From the NCBI GenBank assembly GCA_018401615.1, contig JAGYKN010000007.1, forward strand, positions 1 through 64,000: 64,000 nucleotides of DNA, in the 5' to 3' direction. The notes under the pieces are model-generated. The model was given only the letters and a program-made list of their open reading frames with translations, did not search any database and had not been told where the DNA came from. The stretch comes from Burkholderiaceae bacterium. Lineage in GTDB: Bacteria; Pseudomonadota; Gammaproteobacteria; Burkholderiales; Burkholderiaceae_A. The position numbers and the translations under genes were made by a program. How positions within the stretch are numbered: the first letter of the stretch is position 1; each line of letters begins with the position of its first letter. Positions 12,421 to 25,582 of the stretch are shown here, one piece after another.

Positions 12421-14550
12421 TCAGCCAGCCGCAGGTGCGTCTTCAGCCGAGACCTCTGCTGCCGCCTTCATGGAGAGGCGCAGCCGGCCCTTCTCGTCGG
12501 CTTCGATCACCTTGACGCGGATGATCTGACCCTCTTTGACGTAATCCGACACCTGATTGACGCGCTCGTTGGCAATCTGAGAGATGTGCAGCAGCCCATC
12601 TTTGCCGGGAAGAACGGAGACGATGGCACCAAACTCGAGCAGACGAAGGACGGTTCCCTCGTAGATCTTGCCAACTTCGACCTCAGCGGTGAGCTCCTCG
12701 ATTCGCTTCATGGCTGCGCGGGCCGCATCTCCCGTGGTGGCCGCAATGGTGATGGCGCCATCTTCTTGGATGTCAATGGTTGTGCCAGTCTCTTCGGTGA
12801 TGGCGCGGATGGTTGAACCGCCCTTGCCGATGACATCGCGGATGCGCTCGGGGTTGATCTTCATTGTGTAGAGCCGAGGGGCGAATTCCGAGAGCTCCGT
12901 GCGGGCGCCGCCCATGGCCACCTTCATCTTTGCAAGGATGTGCAGCCGCGCCTCGAGTGCCTGGGCAAGCGCCACCTGCATGATTTCCTTGGTGATGCCT
13001 TGAATCTTGATGTCCATCTGCAGGGCCGTGATGCCGATCTCCGAACCAGCAACCTTGAAATCCATGTCACCAAGGTGATCTTCATCGCCAAGGATGTCTG
13101 TGAGCACAGCGAAACGACTGCCGTCTTTGATGAGTCCCATGGCAATTCCAGCCACATGTGCCTTTAGGGGCACCCCAGCATCCATGAGGGAGAGGCAGCC
13201 GCCGCAGACCGATGCCATCGAGGACGACCCATTGGACTCCGTGACCTCGCTGACAACCCGCATGGCATAGGCAAAATCTTCAGGTGCTGGCAAGACCGCA
13301 ACAAGTGCCCGCTTGGCCAGGCGGCCATGGCCGATTTCCCGGCGCTTTGGCGTTCCAACGCGCCCGGTCTCTCCTGTGGCATAGGGGGGCATGTTGTAGT
13401 GAAGCATGAAGCGGTCGCGGTATTCGCCGGCCAGGGCGTCGATGATCTGCTCGTCACGGTTTGTGCCGAGGGTGGCAACAACGAGCGACTGGGTTTCCCC
13501 ACGCGTGAACAATGCCGAGCCATGGGCTCGGGGAAGCACGCCCGTGCGGATCTCGATGGGCCGAACCGTGCGGGTGTCTCGCCCGTCGATGCGGGGCTGC
13601 CCGCTGAGGATCTGACCTCTAACGACAGCGGCTTCAAGCCCAAAAAGGGTGTCGCTCACCGCATTGCCAGACGGCAACGGATGGCCCGACGCCTCTGCCT
13701 CCTGGGAGAGGGTGGACTCGACCATGCTGTAGATCTCTTTGAGGCGTTGCGAACGCTCCTGCTTGTTGCGAAGGAGATAGGCCTCTTTGAAGGCCTCCTC
13801 TGCGAGGGCCTTGATGCGATCGACGAGCGCCACGTTTTGAGTGGCAGGCTTCCAGTCCCACTCGGGCTTGCCGGCCTTTTCCACCAGACGGTTGATGGCA
13901 TCGATTGCATGGCGCATCTGCTCGTGTCCAAACACCACCGCGCCGAGCATCACATCTTCGGGGAGTTGGTCGGCCTCCGATTCCACCATCAAGACGGCTG
14001 ATGCGGTTCCCGCCACGACCAGATCGAGTCTGGATGACTTCAATTGCGAGGCCGTTGGGTTCAACACATACTGCTGGTTGATGTAGCCAACGCGAGCAGC
14101 ACCAAGGGGGCCATCGAAGGGCACACCTGAGATCGCCAGTGCAGCAGAGGTTCCAATGAGGGCAGCAATATCAGGGTCGACCTCTGGATTGAGTGAGAGC
14201 ACGGTGCAGACCACCTGCACCTCGTTGTAGAAGCCCTCGGGAAAGAGCGGCCGAATCGGGCGGTCGATGAGTCGGCAGGTGAGGGTCTCTTTCTCCGACG
14301 GGCGCCCCTCCCGCTTGAAAAAACCGCCAGGGATTTTTCCTGCCGCGTAGGTTTTTTCCTGATAGTCGACGGTGAGCGGAAAGAAGTCCTGGCCAGACTT
14401 GGCTGACTTCGCAGCAACAACGGTTGCCAACACCACGGTGTCATCGATGTTGACCACAACTGCACCGCCCGCCTGGCGAGCGATCTCGCCCGTCTCGAGG
14501 GTGACCGTCTGGGACCCGTATTGGAAGGATTCTTTGGCAATGTTGAACAC
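12421..14550 (-). CDS. pnp: Polyribonucleotide nucleotidyltransferase
   Basis: 709 aa; duplicated RNase PH domains, KH ([26 protein letters not shown]) and S1 domain. Confidence 0.97.
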   Translation of the reverse strand: MFNIAKESFQYGSQTVTLETGEIARQAGGAVVVNIDDTVVLATVVAAKSAKSGQDFFPLTVDYQEKTYAAGKIPGGFFKREGRPSEKETLTCRLIDRPIRPLFPEGFYNEVQVVCTVLSLNPEVDPDIAALIGTSAALAISGVPFDGPLGAARVGYINQQYVLNPTASQLKSSRLDLVVAGTASAVLMVESEADQLPEDVMLGAVVFGHEQMRHAIDAINRLVEKAGKPEWDWKPATQNVALVDRIKALAEEAFKEAYLLRNKQERSQRLKEIYSMVESTLSQEAEASGHPLPSGNAVSDTLFGLEAAVVRGQILSGQPRIDGRDTRTVRPIEIRTGVLPRAHGSALFTRGETQSLVVATLGTNRDEQIIDALAGEYRDRFMLHYNMPPYATGETGRVGTPKRREIGHGRLAKRALVAVLPAPEDFAYAMRVVSEVTESNGSSSMASVCGGCLSLMDAGVPLKAHVAGIAMGLIKDGSRFAVLTDILGDEDHLGDMDFKVAGSEIGITALQMDIKIQGITKEIMQVALAQALEARLHILAKMKVAMGGARTELSEFAPRLYTMKINPERIRDVIGKGGSTIRAITEETGTTIDIQEDGAITIAATTGDAARAAMKRIEELTAEVEVGKIYEGTVLRLLEFGAIVSVLPGKDGLLHISQIANERVNQVSDYVKEGQIIRVKVIEADEKGRLRLSMKAAAEVSAEDAPAAG

Positions 14551-14620
14551 GTTTGTTCCTTTAAATGAGTGCGCAGATGCGACGGGTCACCCCGGTGGCC
14601 CAGCAGGAGCCGAGATAGAG

Positions 14621-14658
14621 GTGCCCGAACATCTTCAGAGGTGCTTCCGATCAGGCAC
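14621..14658 (-). promoter_or_regulatory. Long hairpin in the rpsO-pnp spacer (candidate RNase III/PNPase control element)
   Basis: GTGCCTGA / TCGGGCAC 8-bp stem (one U-G) on the transcribed strand. Confidence 0.4.
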
Positions 14659-14666
14659 GGTATGAC

Positions 14667-14936
14667 TCACTTGCGCAGGCCCAGTCTCTCGATGAGCGTT
14701 CGATAGGAGGGCAGGTTGGTGGTCTTGAGGTAATCGAGCAGCTTGCGGCGCCGGCTGACCATTCGAAGCAGACCGCGGCGCGAGTGATGGTCTTTGGCGT
14801 GCGCCTTAAAGTGGGATGCAAGCTCGTTGATTCTGGCCGTGAGGAGGGCCACCTGAACCTCCGGGGAGCCAGTGTCGGCCTGGGTTCGTTGGAACTGGGA
14901 AACGATGTCGGATTTCGACGTGTGAACGACTGTCAT
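14667..14936 (-). CDS. rpsO: 30S ribosomal protein S15
   Basis: [56 protein letters not shown]. Confidence 0.98.
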   Translation of the reverse strand: MTVVHTSKSDIVSQFQRTQADTGSPEVQVALLTARINELASHFKAHAKDHHSRRGLLRMVSRRRKLLDYLKTTNLPSYRTLIERLGLRK

Positions 14937-15059
14937 GGCAATAACCCCGTATATGAAGGATTGGACTTGCGGCTGCGCCTGCCGGGCGCACCGTGCGAAC
15001 TGACTTGCTACAACAGAAGCTTACTGGTTTTCCCTCGGCTCCACAACTGAGACTGGGCG

Positions 15060-15083
15060 GGGTCTCAGGCAGGGTCTCAGGGC
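15060..15083. repeat. 12-bp tandem duplication at the leuA stop codon
   Basis: gggtctcaggca|gggtctcagggc; each unit carries an in-frame TGA on the minus strand. Confidence 0.75.
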
Positions 15084-16609
15084 TGTTGCGGGTTTACCCT
15101 GGGATCGGCAGACAGCCGGTTGAGGGCGTTGAGGTAGGCCTTTGCGGAGGCCACCACAATATCGGGATCCGAGCCCATGCCGTTGACGATTCGCCCGGCC
15201 TTTGAGAGCCGCATGGTGACCTCACCCTGCGATTCGGTGCCAGTTGTAATGGCATTGACTGAAAACAAGAGCAACTCCGCACCGCTCTTGACCTCGCGTT
15301 CAATCGCCTTGACGGTGGCATCGACAGGGCCATTGCCATCGGACTGCGACCGGACCTCCTGCCCCGAGATGGAAAACACCACCTGAGAGACGGGCTGCTC
15401 GCCCATCTCTGATCGCTGAGAGAGTGAGACGAGCCGATATCGCTCGGTGCTGGGTTCTTGTTCGCCAAAGACAATTGCCTGGAGATCTTCGTCGAAAATT
15501 TCAGTCTTGCGATCGGCCAAGGCTTTGAATCGGGCAAATGCATCATTGATGGCCTGCTCCCCATCGAGGTCAATTCCGATGGCATGCAGCCTCTGTCTGA
15601 AGGCGTTTCTGCCGGAGAGCTTTCCCAAGACGATGCGGTTGGCGGTCCATCCAACATCCTCCGCCCGCATGATTTCGTAGGTCTCCCGGTGCTTGAGCAC
15701 GCCATCTTGGTGGATGCCTGATTCATGGGCAAAGGCATTCGCGCCGACAATGGCCTTGTTGGGCTGGACCGGATAGCCGGTGACCTGTGAGACCAGACGG
15801 GAGGCTGGAACGATCTGCGCGGCGTCGATGCTTGTGTCGCAGCCAAATACATCGCGTCGTGTTTTAACCGCCATGACAATCTCTTCAAGGCTTGCATTTC
15901 CCGCACGCTCCCCAAGACCATTGATGGTGCATTCGACCTGCCGAGCACCCGCGAGCACGGCCGAGAGGGAGTTCGCCACTGCCATTCCAAGGTCGTTGTG
16001 ACAATGGGTCGACCAGATCACCCGCTCTGATCCGGGCGTTCGCGCAATGAGCTGGGCCATCCGATCGCCCCACTGGACAGGCACGCTATAGCCGACCGTG
16101 TCTGGCACGTTGATCGTCGTGGCACCCGCCCGTATGACCTCGCCAAAAATTCGAACCAGAAAGTCAATCTCGGAGCGGACTGCATCCTCAGCAGAGAACT
16201 CAACATCGGCCGTGTGGGTCAGGGCCTGCCGGACCGCAGCAATGGCCGCCTCGACCACCTGGTCCGGATTCATCCGCAGCTTTTTTTCCATGTGAATGGG
16301 GCTGGTGGCAATGAAGGTGTGAATCCGCTTGCGTGCGGCCGGCGCGACCGCAAGGCCCGCACGCTCGATGTCTTGGGGGGTGGCGCGGGCCAGCGAACAG
16401 ACTGTGCTGTCTTTTATTGTCTCGGCCACCGCGCGAACGGCTTCGAAATCCCCGGGGCTCGCCGCAGCGAATCCGGCCTCAATGACATCAACACGAAGGC
16501 GCTCGAGTTGGCGGGCGATGCGAACCTTCTCATCGCGGGTCATCGAGGCGCCTGGGCTCTGCTCGCCGTCACGCAGCGTCGTGTCAAAGATGATCAATCG
16601 GTCGGCCAT
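15077..16609 (-). CDS. leuA: 2-isopropylmalate synthase
   Basis: [58 protein letters not shown]; start trimmed to MADRLIIFD. Confidence 0.96.
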   Translation of the reverse strand: MADRLIIFDTTLRDGEQSPGASMTRDEKVRIARQLERLRVDVIEAGFAAASPGDFEAVRAVAETIKDSTVCSLARATPQDIERAGLAVAPAARKRIHTFIATSPIHMEKKLRMNPDQVVEAAIAAVRQALTHTADVEFSAEDAVRSEIDFLVRIFGEVIRAGATTINVPDTVGYSVPVQWGDRMAQLIARTPGSERVIWSTHCHNDLGMAVANSLSAVLAGARQVECTINGLGERAGNASLEEIVMAVKTRRDVFGCDTSIDAAQIVPASRLVSQVTGYPVQPNKAIVGANAFAHESGIHQDGVLKHRETYEIMRAEDVGWTANRIVLGKLSGRNAFRQRLHAIGIDLDGEQAINDAFARFKALADRKTEIFDEDLQAIVFGEQEPSTERYRLVSLSQRSEMGEQPVSQVVFSISGQEVRSQSDGNGPVDATVKAIEREVKSGAELLLFSVNAITTGTESQGEVTMRLSKAGRIVNGMGSDPDIVVASAKAYLNALNRLSADPRVNPQQP

Positions 16610-16792
16610 GAGAGCCTCCTGTGGTGCCTTCAAGTGTTTTTGTGACGGGGCGGTCGGCTCAGAAAGACCGGTGCGGGACTGCCGAAGAGACTCGAATTTT
16701 AGCGCGCGGGGCGCAGTCGACCCGGGAGCTCGCCACGCAGGGCGCTCGGTGATCTCGTTATCGGCAACAATTTCAATTTCATGGTGAAGGAA

Positions 16793-17590
16793 CTATAAAT
16801 CTTTTCGATCTGATTCGACAAACAAATCACCGCCCCTGCCTTTGGCGCGCCGCCAAAAAAACAACGCGTAGCCAGAGATGGCGTAGCCAGCAACGGCCAG
16901 AAAGAGCATGAGGGGGGGGTCCTGGGAAACCAGGACCAGCACCAAGGCCCCAATGGCCACAAACACAAACGGCACGCTTCGCCTGAGGTTGAGATCCTTA
17001 AAGCTGTAGAAGGGCACCATGCTGACCATGGTGACCCCAGCGTAGATGGTCACAGCCCAGACCAGCCAGCGCAGATCTGTTGCGCTGTAGGTGATAAAGC
17101 GCGCCTCACGCAGGTCGGTGATGAGCCAGATGAGGCCCGCCAGCAGCGCAGCAGCGGCCGGGCTTGGCAGCCCCTGAAAATACCGTTTGTCGACCTCACC
17201 AATGTTGGTGTTAAAGCGCGCCAGCCTCAAGGCAGCACCCGCCACGTAGATGAAGGCCGCGAGCCAACCAAGCTTGCCCATGCCCTGCAGGGCATAGACA
17301 TATGCCACCAGGGCCGGGGCCACCCCAAACGAGACCATGTCGGCCAGGCTGTCGTAATTGGCGCCAAAATCCGATGTTGTATTGGTGAGCCTGGCCACCC
17401 GACCATCGAGGCTGTCGAGCACCATGGCGACGAAGATCGCCACAGCGGCCTGGGCGAACTGACCATTCATGGCCATCACGATGGCAAAAAAACCGCTGAA
17501 CAAACAGGCCGTGGTAAACAAATTTGGCAGCAGGTAGATCGACTGCCGACGGCGCGGAAGGTTCGGCCTGGTCATCCGGGGGTTGGCCAC
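16793..17590 (-). CDS. pssA: CDP-diacylglycerol--serine O-phosphatidyltransferase
   Basis: [39 protein letters not shown] (CDP-alcohol phosphotransferase motif). Confidence 0.94.
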   Translation of the reverse strand: MANPRMTRPNLPRRRQSIYLLPNLFTTACLFSGFFAIVMAMNGQFAQAAVAIFVAMVLDSLDGRVARLTNTTSDFGANYDSLADMVSFGVAPALVAYVYALQGMGKLGWLAAFIYVAGAALRLARFNTNIGEVDKRYFQGLPSPAAAALLAGLIWLITDLREARFITYSATDLRWLVWAVTIYAGVTMVSMVPFYSFKDLNLRRSVPFVFVAIGALVLVLVSQDPPLMLFLAVAGYAISGYALFFWRRAKGRGGDLFVESDRKDL

Positions 17591-18230
17591 CGAGCCAGGG
17601 CTGTGCTGTGGGCCGAGACTTTCTCTCCTGGTGCGACCAGGGACTGGCTGCCGGGCGGGAGATAGACATCGACGCGAGACCCAAACCGAATGAATCCGTA
17701 GCGCGCCCCACGACGCAGGGAATCGCCCTCCTCGACGTAGCAGAGGATTCGCCTTGCCACGAGTCCGGCAATCTGGACTGCTGTGAGGCGGCGCCCGCGA
17801 GCATCCTCAATGACAACGGCGTTGCGCTCGTTTTCGGCCGAGGCCTTGTCGAGTGCGGCATTGAAGAACTGCCCCGGTGTGTAGGCCACCCTGCAGACAC
17901 GCCCGGCCACCGGCGATCGATTGGAATGAACATTAAAGACGTTCATGAAGACACTGATCTTGACAGCCGGCTCACCCGAAATGGGATCTGGCTCTGGCCC
18001 AATGAAGACAACCTGACCGTCTGCGGGACTGGCGATGGCATCGGGATCAGCCGGCCCCATCCGCGGGGGGTCCCTGAAAAACTGCAGCACAAAGATGGCA
18101 ACGACCCAGAGAGGAATCGACCAGAGTCCGGCGTCTAGTGCAGTTGCAACCACAGCGGCACTGACGGCCAGAAGTGAATAAAACCAACCCTCGCGGGCAA
18201 GAATGGGGTGGGGGTAGCGGTCGATGTCCA

Positions 18231-18231
<1 letters not shown>
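17572..18231 (-). CDS. psd: Phosphatidylserine decarboxylase
   Basis: [49 protein letters not shown]; start trimmed to MDIDRYPHP. Confidence 0.95.
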
Positions 18232-19761
<1,530 letters not shown>

Positions 19762-19762
<1 letters not shown>

Positions 19763-21480
19763 CAGAGGTCCTCTGCACCGAGGAGCATCTCGGTGAGGCC
19801 CTTGCCAGACTGGACCATTGGCCAGACGTTTTCTGTCTGATCGGTGATGAAGTCCATGAAGACCAGCCGATCCTTCATGGCGAGGGCTTCTCTAATGGCC
19901 GGCTCAATGTCGGCGGGATTATCGATTCGCATGCCCACGTGGCCATAGGACTCGGCAAGCTTTACAAAGTCGGGCAGCGAGTCCATGTAGCTCTCGGAGT
20001 AACGAGAGCCATACTCGACCTCCTGCCACTGACGAACCATGCCGAGGTAACGATTGTTGAGATTGAGGATTTTCACTGGAATGCGGTATTGCTGACAGGT
20101 GGAGAGTTCCTGGATGTTCATCTGAATCGATGCCTCACCAGTGATGCAAATCACCTCGGCCTCGGGGTTGGCAAATTTCACTCCCATGGCGTATGGCAGG
20201 CCCACCCCCATGGTGCCAAGGCCGCCAGAGTTTATCCAGCGGCGCGGCTTGTCGAAGCGGTAATACTGGGCTGCCCACATCTGATGCTGGCCCACATCGG
20301 AGGTGACGAAGGCATCGCCATTTGTGAGCCGCCAGACGGTCTCGACCACCGATTGTGGCTTGATGACCTCGGTGCTCGTCTTGTATGCAAGGCAGTTAAG
20401 GCCCCGCCACTCGGTGATCTGCTTCCACCAGGCGTCGTAGGGTCGTGTCGAAGGCTTGGCGGCCCCAGCAGTGGACTCCTTGAGGTTGGCGAGCAGGTCT
20501 CGCAGGACCTCTCGAACATCTCCCACAATGGGCAGGTCGACCTTCACCCGCTTGGCGATGACGGAGGGGTCGATGTCGATGTGAACAATCTTGCGTGGGT
20601 TCTGGGCAAAATGCTTTGGATTGCCAATCACCCGATCGTCAAAACGTGCCCCCACGGCAATCAGAACATCGCAATGCTGCATGGCCATGTTGCATTCGTA
20701 GGTGCCGTGCATGCCTGGCATGCCCAGAAACTTCGGGTCACTTGCCTTGTAGGCACCCAGCCCCATGAGGGTGTTGGTGCATGGTGCACCGAGGAGGTCG
20801 ACGAGTTCAGTGAGCTCATCGGATGCATTCGAGAGGATCACCCCACCCCCGGAATAGACCATTGGCCGCTCAGCCAGCAGGATCATCTGCACGGCCTTTT
20901 TGATCTGGCCCAGGTGACCCTTGACCACGGGGTTGTAGGAGCGCAAGGAGACCTCTTTGGGGTACTCAAACTTGCAGCGATCTCGGGTGATGTCTTTGGG
21001 GATGTCGACCAGCACTGGACCAGGACGGCCGCTCTGGGCGATGTGGAAGGCCTTCTTCATGGTCATGGCGAGGTCCTTGACGTCCTTGACCAGAAAATTG
21101 TGTTTCACGCAGGGCCTTGTGATGCCCACGGTGTCGCATTCCTGGAAGGCGTCTAGCCCAATGGCATGTGTGGGAACCTGGCCAGACACAATGACCATGG
21201 GGATGGAATCCATGTAGGCCGTGGCGATCCCTGTGACCGCATTGGTGAGGCCCGGGCCGCTGGTCACGATGCAGACACCAGTCTTGTTGCTCGAGCGCGA
21301 ATAGGCGTCTGCCGCGTGGACAGCCGCCTGCTCGTGTCGCACCAGGATGTGCCTGACCTTGTCTTGCTTAAAAATTTCGTCGTAGATGTAGAGCACGGCT
21401 CCCCCCGGGTATCCGAAGAGATGCTCAACTTTTTCTTCCTGGAGGCAACGCACCAGGATTTCCGCGCCTGAGATGTCCAT
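19762..21480 (-). CDS. ilvI: Acetolactate synthase large subunit
   Basis: GAEILVRCLQEEKVEHLFGYPGGAVLYIYDEIFKQ; TPP-binding motif; 1-bp junction with ilvH. Confidence 0.96.
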
Positions 21481-21636
21481 GTTGTTCGGTCCTAAACAGT
21501 TCTAGTCATCCCCACCCGCCGGCGCCAATGGGAATTCCCAACGACGCAGACATTAAGCAGGGGCTTTGAGCTGACGGATCGGCAAGCGGGTCAGCCTTGT
21601 GGGCCAGCGCTCGACGCTTCAATCGGCAAGGGTGTA

Positions 21637-21665
21637 ATGATAGTTGGGCCTTAAAAAAGGGTCAA
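21637..21665 (-). promoter_or_regulatory. Sigma-70-type promoter for ilvI-ilvH-ilvC
   Basis: TTGACC-N17-TATCAT on the minus strand, ~150 nt upstream of the ilvI start. Confidence 0.6.
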
Positions 21666-22138
21666 CTTGGGCGCCGCCGTGGCGCGTGGACAAGGCGCGT
21701 CTTCGTGATCATGTCGTGAAGGGTCTGGCGGTCCCTTCGAAAGAGGGGCACCAGAAACCAGAGGCCCGTGAGCAGAGAGACCGTGGCAAGGAGGGCCCGA
21801 AGAATGGCCCGCCCCCGGGTGACGGGACCCCCAGTCTTGGCATCGATCACGCTGAGCTGCAGGGTCTGCATGGGCAGGGTCACCCGGCCACGGCTCCAGC
21901 CCCAGCCAAAGTAGCCCACAATCAAAAGGTAGACCGAGAGCTGGAGCCCGAGGCGTTTGACATGGTCTGCATGATCGGTCTGACCCACAACAAACCCATA
22001 GAGGAAGCCCACGAGCAAGACCGGTCCCACCAGCAAGAAAAACTCGTAACCCATGCCAACAAAACGCCGCCAGATGGAGGCATCCTCAGTTGGACCGACT
22101 GGGGCGGTCACGCCCGGGGTCGGGACCGTGGTGTTCAA
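21662..22138 (-). CDS. RDD family membrane protein
   Basis: [27 protein letters not shown]...[31 protein letters not shown]...[16 protein letters not shown]. Confidence 0.85.
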   Translation of the reverse strand: MNTTVPTPGVTAPVGPTEDASIWRRFVGMGYEFFLLVGPVLLVGFLYGFVVGQTDHADHVKRLGLQLSVYLLIVGYFGWGWSRGRVTLPMQTLQLSVIDAKTGGPVTRGRAILRALLATVSLLTGLWFLVPLFRRDRQTLHDMITKTRLVHAPRRRPS

Positions 22139-24738
22139 TGCACCACCCTCTCAAAGGAGAGTTCCCCATCTGCGACATCGACCGGGACCACGTCATTGGG
22201 ACCAAATCGCCCCTCCAGGATCAGGCGCGCAATTGGATTCTCAATCTGGGACTGAATGGCTCGCTTGAGGGGGCGGGCACCAAAGAGCGGGTCAAATCCC
22301 ACCTTGGCGATCTGGTCGAGGGCCTCATCGGAGATCTCTAAGCGCAGGTCCCTCTGGGCCAGCCTGGCTGAGAGGCGCTGGAGCTGGATGCCAGCGATTT
22401 TTCTGACGTGGGACTCATCAAGGCCGTGAAAGACAACGATCTCATCGATTCGGTTGATGAATTCCGGCCGAAAATGTTGGCGGACCTCCTCCATGACCGC
22501 AGCCTTGATGGTCTCGATCGGAGCGCCAACAAGCCGCTGAATCTCCTGCGAGCCGAGGTTTGAGGTCATGACCACCACCGTGTTTCGAAAATCAACCGTT
22601 CGCCCCTGTCCGTCTGTGAGGCGGCCGTCATCGAGGACCTGCAGCAGGATGTGGAACACGTCGGGGTGTGCCTTCTCCACCTCGTCGAGCAGGATGACGC
22701 TATAGGGCTTGCGACGAACGGCCTCGGTGAGCGTGCCGCCCTCCTCGTACCCCACATAGCCCGGGGGCGCGCCAATGAGCCTTGAGACAGAGTGCTTCTC
22801 CATGAACTCGCTCATGTCGATCCTCACGAGGTGTTCTTCGGAGTCGAAAAGAAACTGGGCCAGGGCCTTGCAGAGCTCGGTCTTGCCAACGCCTGTTGGC
22901 CCAAGAAAGAGGAAGGACCCATAGGGCCTGTTGGGATCAGACAGGCCGGCCCGCGACCGCCTGATGGCATCGGAGACCAACATAACAGCCTCATCCTGCC
23001 CAACAAGCCGATGGTGAAGGTGGCCCTCCATCTGGAGAAGTTTCTCGCGCTCGCCCTGCATCATTTTGGAGACTGGGATGCCGGTTGCGCGAGAGACAAC
23101 CTCGGCGATCTCCTCTGCCCCCACCTGAGTCCGAAGGAGCCGAGGCCGTTGGCCCGCCGTGGGCTGACTGGCGGCATCTGCTGCCCTCAGTCGGGACTCG
23201 AGGTCCGGAAGCCGTCCGTACTGTAGCTCGGAGACCTTCTGCCAGTCTCCCTTTCGGGTGTGCTGTTCGATCTCCAGGCGCAGTCGCTCGATCTCTTCTT
23301 TGATCTGTTGGGAGCCTTGAACGGCAGACTTCTCGGCTCGCCAGATCTCCTCAAGGTCAGAGACCTCTCGCTCAAGCCTTGAGATCTCTTGCTCAATAAG
23401 CTCAAAGCGCTTCTTGGAGGCGTCATCTTTTTCCTTGCGCACCGCCTCTCGCTCAATCTTGAGTTGGATGAGGCGCCGATCAAGCTTGTCCATGACCTCA
23501 GGCTTGGAGTCGATCTCCATCTTGATTCGGCTGGCAGCCTCATCGATCAGGTCAATGGCCTTGTCGGGAAGGAAACGGTCGGTGATGTAGCGGTGCGAGA
23601 GTTCGGCCGCAGCAACAATGGCTGGGTCGGTGATGTCGACCCCATGATGCAACTCATAGCGCTCCTGTAGGCCCCGAAGGATGGCGATGGTTGCCTCGAC
23701 GGAGGGCTCTCCCACCAAGACCTTCTGAAAGCGACGCTCGAGGGCCGCATCCTTTTCGATGTACTTGCGATACTCATTGAGGGTGGTCGCACCAATGCAG
23801 TGGAGCTCGCCCCGAGACAGGGCGGGCTTGAGCATGTTGCCCGCATCCATGGCTCCCTCGGCCTTGCCCGCTCCAACCATGGTGTGGATCTCATCGATAA
23901 AGACAATCGGGTGACCCTGATCACTCTCTGTCATGGCGGCGACATCGCTGAGGACGGCCTTGAGCCGCTCCTCGAATTCGCCACGAAACTTTGCCCCCGC
24001 AAGCAGGGCCGCCATGTCGAGGGTTAGAACCCGCTTTCCCTTGAGCCCCTCCGGCACCTCACCATTGACAATCCGTTGGGCCAGACCCTCGACGATGGCA
24101 GTCTTGCCAACGCCCGGCTCACCAATCAGGACGGGATTGTTCTTGGTGCGTCGTTGCAGAATCTGAATACACCGCCGGATCTCATCATCGCGGCCAATGA
24201 CCGGGTCGAGCTTTCCTGCCAGCGCCCTCTCGGTGAGGTCAACGGTGTACTTTTTAAGGGCCTCCCGCTGACCCTCGGCCTCGGCTGAATTCACGGAGGC
24301 CCCGCCTCGCACGGCGTCGACCGCCATCTCGAGGCTGCGTCGTGAGACACCCGCCTCCCGCAGCAGCCGCCCCGCCTCGCCCTTGTCGTCAGACAGGACC
24401 AGGAGGAAGAGCTCGCTTGCCAGGAACTGATCTCCCCGTCGTTGGGCCTCACGATCGGTGAGGTTGAGGAGCCGGTTTAGCTCCGAGCCAAGGGTGACCT
24501 GGCCATTGGCCTGCGAGACTTTTGCCAATCGCTCCAGGCCCTGACGTGCCTCCGTGTAGAGCTTCTGAACGTTTCCGCCCGCCCTGGCCAAGAGGGACTT
24601 GCTTGCGCCCTCGGCCTGATCGAGAAGCGTGATCAGGAGGTGAAGCGGCTCAATTGAGGGATTGTCCTGACCAATGGCAAGGCTCTGCGCATCGGCGAGG
24701 GCCTGTTGAAAGGCGGTGGTGAGCTTGTCGAGTCGCAT
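22135..24738 (-). CDS. clpB: ATP-dependent chaperone ClpB
   Basis: 867 aa; two AAA+ modules ([33 protein letters not shown]) and the coiled-coil M domain. Confidence 0.97.
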   Translation of the reverse strand: MRLDKLTTAFQQALADAQSLAIGQDNPSIEPLHLLITLLDQAEGASKSLLARAGGNVQKLYTEARQGLERLAKVSQANGQVTLGSELNRLLNLTDREAQRRGDQFLASELFLLVLSDDKGEAGRLLREAGVSRRSLEMAVDAVRGGASVNSAEAEGQREALKKYTVDLTERALAGKLDPVIGRDDEIRRCIQILQRRTKNNPVLIGEPGVGKTAIVEGLAQRIVNGEVPEGLKGKRVLTLDMAALLAGAKFRGEFEERLKAVLSDVAAMTESDQGHPIVFIDEIHTMVGAGKAEGAMDAGNMLKPALSRGELHCIGATTLNEYRKYIEKDAALERRFQKVLVGEPSVEATIAILRGLQERYELHHGVDITDPAIVAAAELSHRYITDRFLPDKAIDLIDEAASRIKMEIDSKPEVMDKLDRRLIQLKIEREAVRKEKDDASKKRFELIEQEISRLEREVSDLEEIWRAEKSAVQGSQQIKEEIERLRLEIEQHTRKGDWQKVSELQYGRLPDLESRLRAADAASQPTAGQRPRLLRTQVGAEEIAEVVSRATGIPVSKMMQGEREKLLQMEGHLHHRLVGQDEAVMLVSDAIRRSRAGLSDPNRPYGSFLFLGPTGVGKTELCKALAQFLFDSEEHLVRIDMSEFMEKHSVSRLIGAPPGYVGYEEGGTLTEAVRRKPYSVILLDEVEKAHPDVFHILLQVLDDGRLTDGQGRTVDFRNTVVVMTSNLGSQEIQRLVGAPIETIKAAVMEEVRQHFRPEFINRIDEIVVFHGLDESHVRKIAGIQLQRLSARLAQRDLRLEISDEALDQIAKVGFDPLFGARPLKRAIQSQIENPIARLILEGRFGPNDVVPVDVADGELSFERVVH

Positions 24739-24787
24739 GGGACCTCCCTTGGGACCAATGACGGCAACATGCCGTGGTTAAGAGAGG

Positions 24788-24816
24788 AGATGGGGGATCT
24801 CTAGCCTTTTTTCAAG
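24788..24816 (-). promoter_or_regulatory. Sigma-32-type heat-shock promoter of clpB
   Basis: CTTGAAA-N14-CCCCATCT on the minus strand, matching the sigma-32 consensus, ~50 nt upstream of the clpB ATG. Confidence 0.82.
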
Positions 24817-25283
24817 GGGTCCTCAGCAGCCCACCGCGCTGAGGCTGCTGCGTCACTGACCCGCGCATCGACCCATCGGTCTCCCTGCTGTGTCGCCTCA
24901 CGCTTCCAGAATGGCGCCTTCGACTTGAGGTAATCCATGATGAAGGCGCAGGCGGCCAGAGAGGCCTCACGGTGGGCACTCGAGACCGCCACAAGCACGA
25001 TCTGGTCGGCGGGCAACAGGGGGCCAATGCGGTGGACCACCCGGGTGCCCAGCAACGGCCAACGCCCCTCGGCCTCATCGAGGATGGCCTCGATGCTGCG
25101 CTCGGTCATGCCAGGGTAATGCTCGAGGATCAGGCTCGACACGGCGTCGCCGTCATTGAGGTCTCGAACAGTTCCAACAAAACTCGCCACCGCGCCGACC
25201 CCCGTGTTCCATTGACCATTGGGCAGGCGTCTTAAGGCAGACAACTCCGCGCTGAGGTCGAAGTCTTCGGCCTGAATGGACAC
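24801..25283 (-). CDS. moaE: Molybdopterin synthase catalytic subunit
   Basis: GAVASFVGTVRDLNDGDAVSSLILEHYPGMTE...HRIGPLLPADQIVLVAVSSAHREASLAACAFIMDYLKSKAPFWKRE; GTG start at 25283 preferred, start uncertain. Confidence 0.92.
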   Translation of the reverse strand: MSIQAEDFDLSAELSALRRLPNGQWNTGVGAVASFVGTVRDLNDGDAVSSLILEHYPGMTERSIEAILDEAEGRWPLLGTRVVHRIGPLLPADQIVLVAVSSAHREASLAACAFIMDYLKSKAPFWKREATQQGDRWVDARVSDAAASARWAAEDPLKKG

Positions 25284-25305
25284 GCGTGGGGGGAGGCTCA
25301 AAGGC

Positions 25306-25572
25306 TCAGCCGCCCGTAACGGGTGGGAAAAAGGCAAGTTCATCGGTGGGCTCAAGGGCCCGCGCCTCGTCGGCCATCTGGTGGTTGACGGCAGCGCGAC
25401 AGCGCTTGGCATCCGAGAGGCCCTTGTGCCAAGCCCCACCTCGCAGCATGAGGGTGGCCCTGACAGAGCCGACCGTCGACCCAGACGGCACCGACAAGGC
25501 CTCCTCGGCCACCCCAGTGGACTCGCGCAGGGCGGCAAAGAGCTTGAGGGAAATGTCAATTGAAGGCGTCAT
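25306..25572 (-). CDS. moaD: Molybdopterin synthase sulfur carrier subunit
   Basis: Ubiquitin-like fold sequence ending AFFPPVTGG (C-terminal GG). Confidence 0.92.
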   Translation of the reverse strand: MTPSIDISLKLFAALRESTGVAEEALSVPSGSTVGSVRATLMLRGGAWHKGLSDAKRCRAAVNHQMADEARALEPTDELAFFPPVTGG

Positions 25573-25582
25573 CTGCTTGATG

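Noticed and set aside
16610-16792. leuA promoter with a TAAAAT -10 near 16700
   Set aside because: No acceptable -35 at 16-18 bp spacing; too weak to annotate.
19939-21156. 405-aa plus-strand ORF antisense to ilvI
   Set aside because: Lies wholly inside conserved ilvI; composition is typical of a codon-shadow ORF in GC-rich coding DNA and no domain is recognisable.
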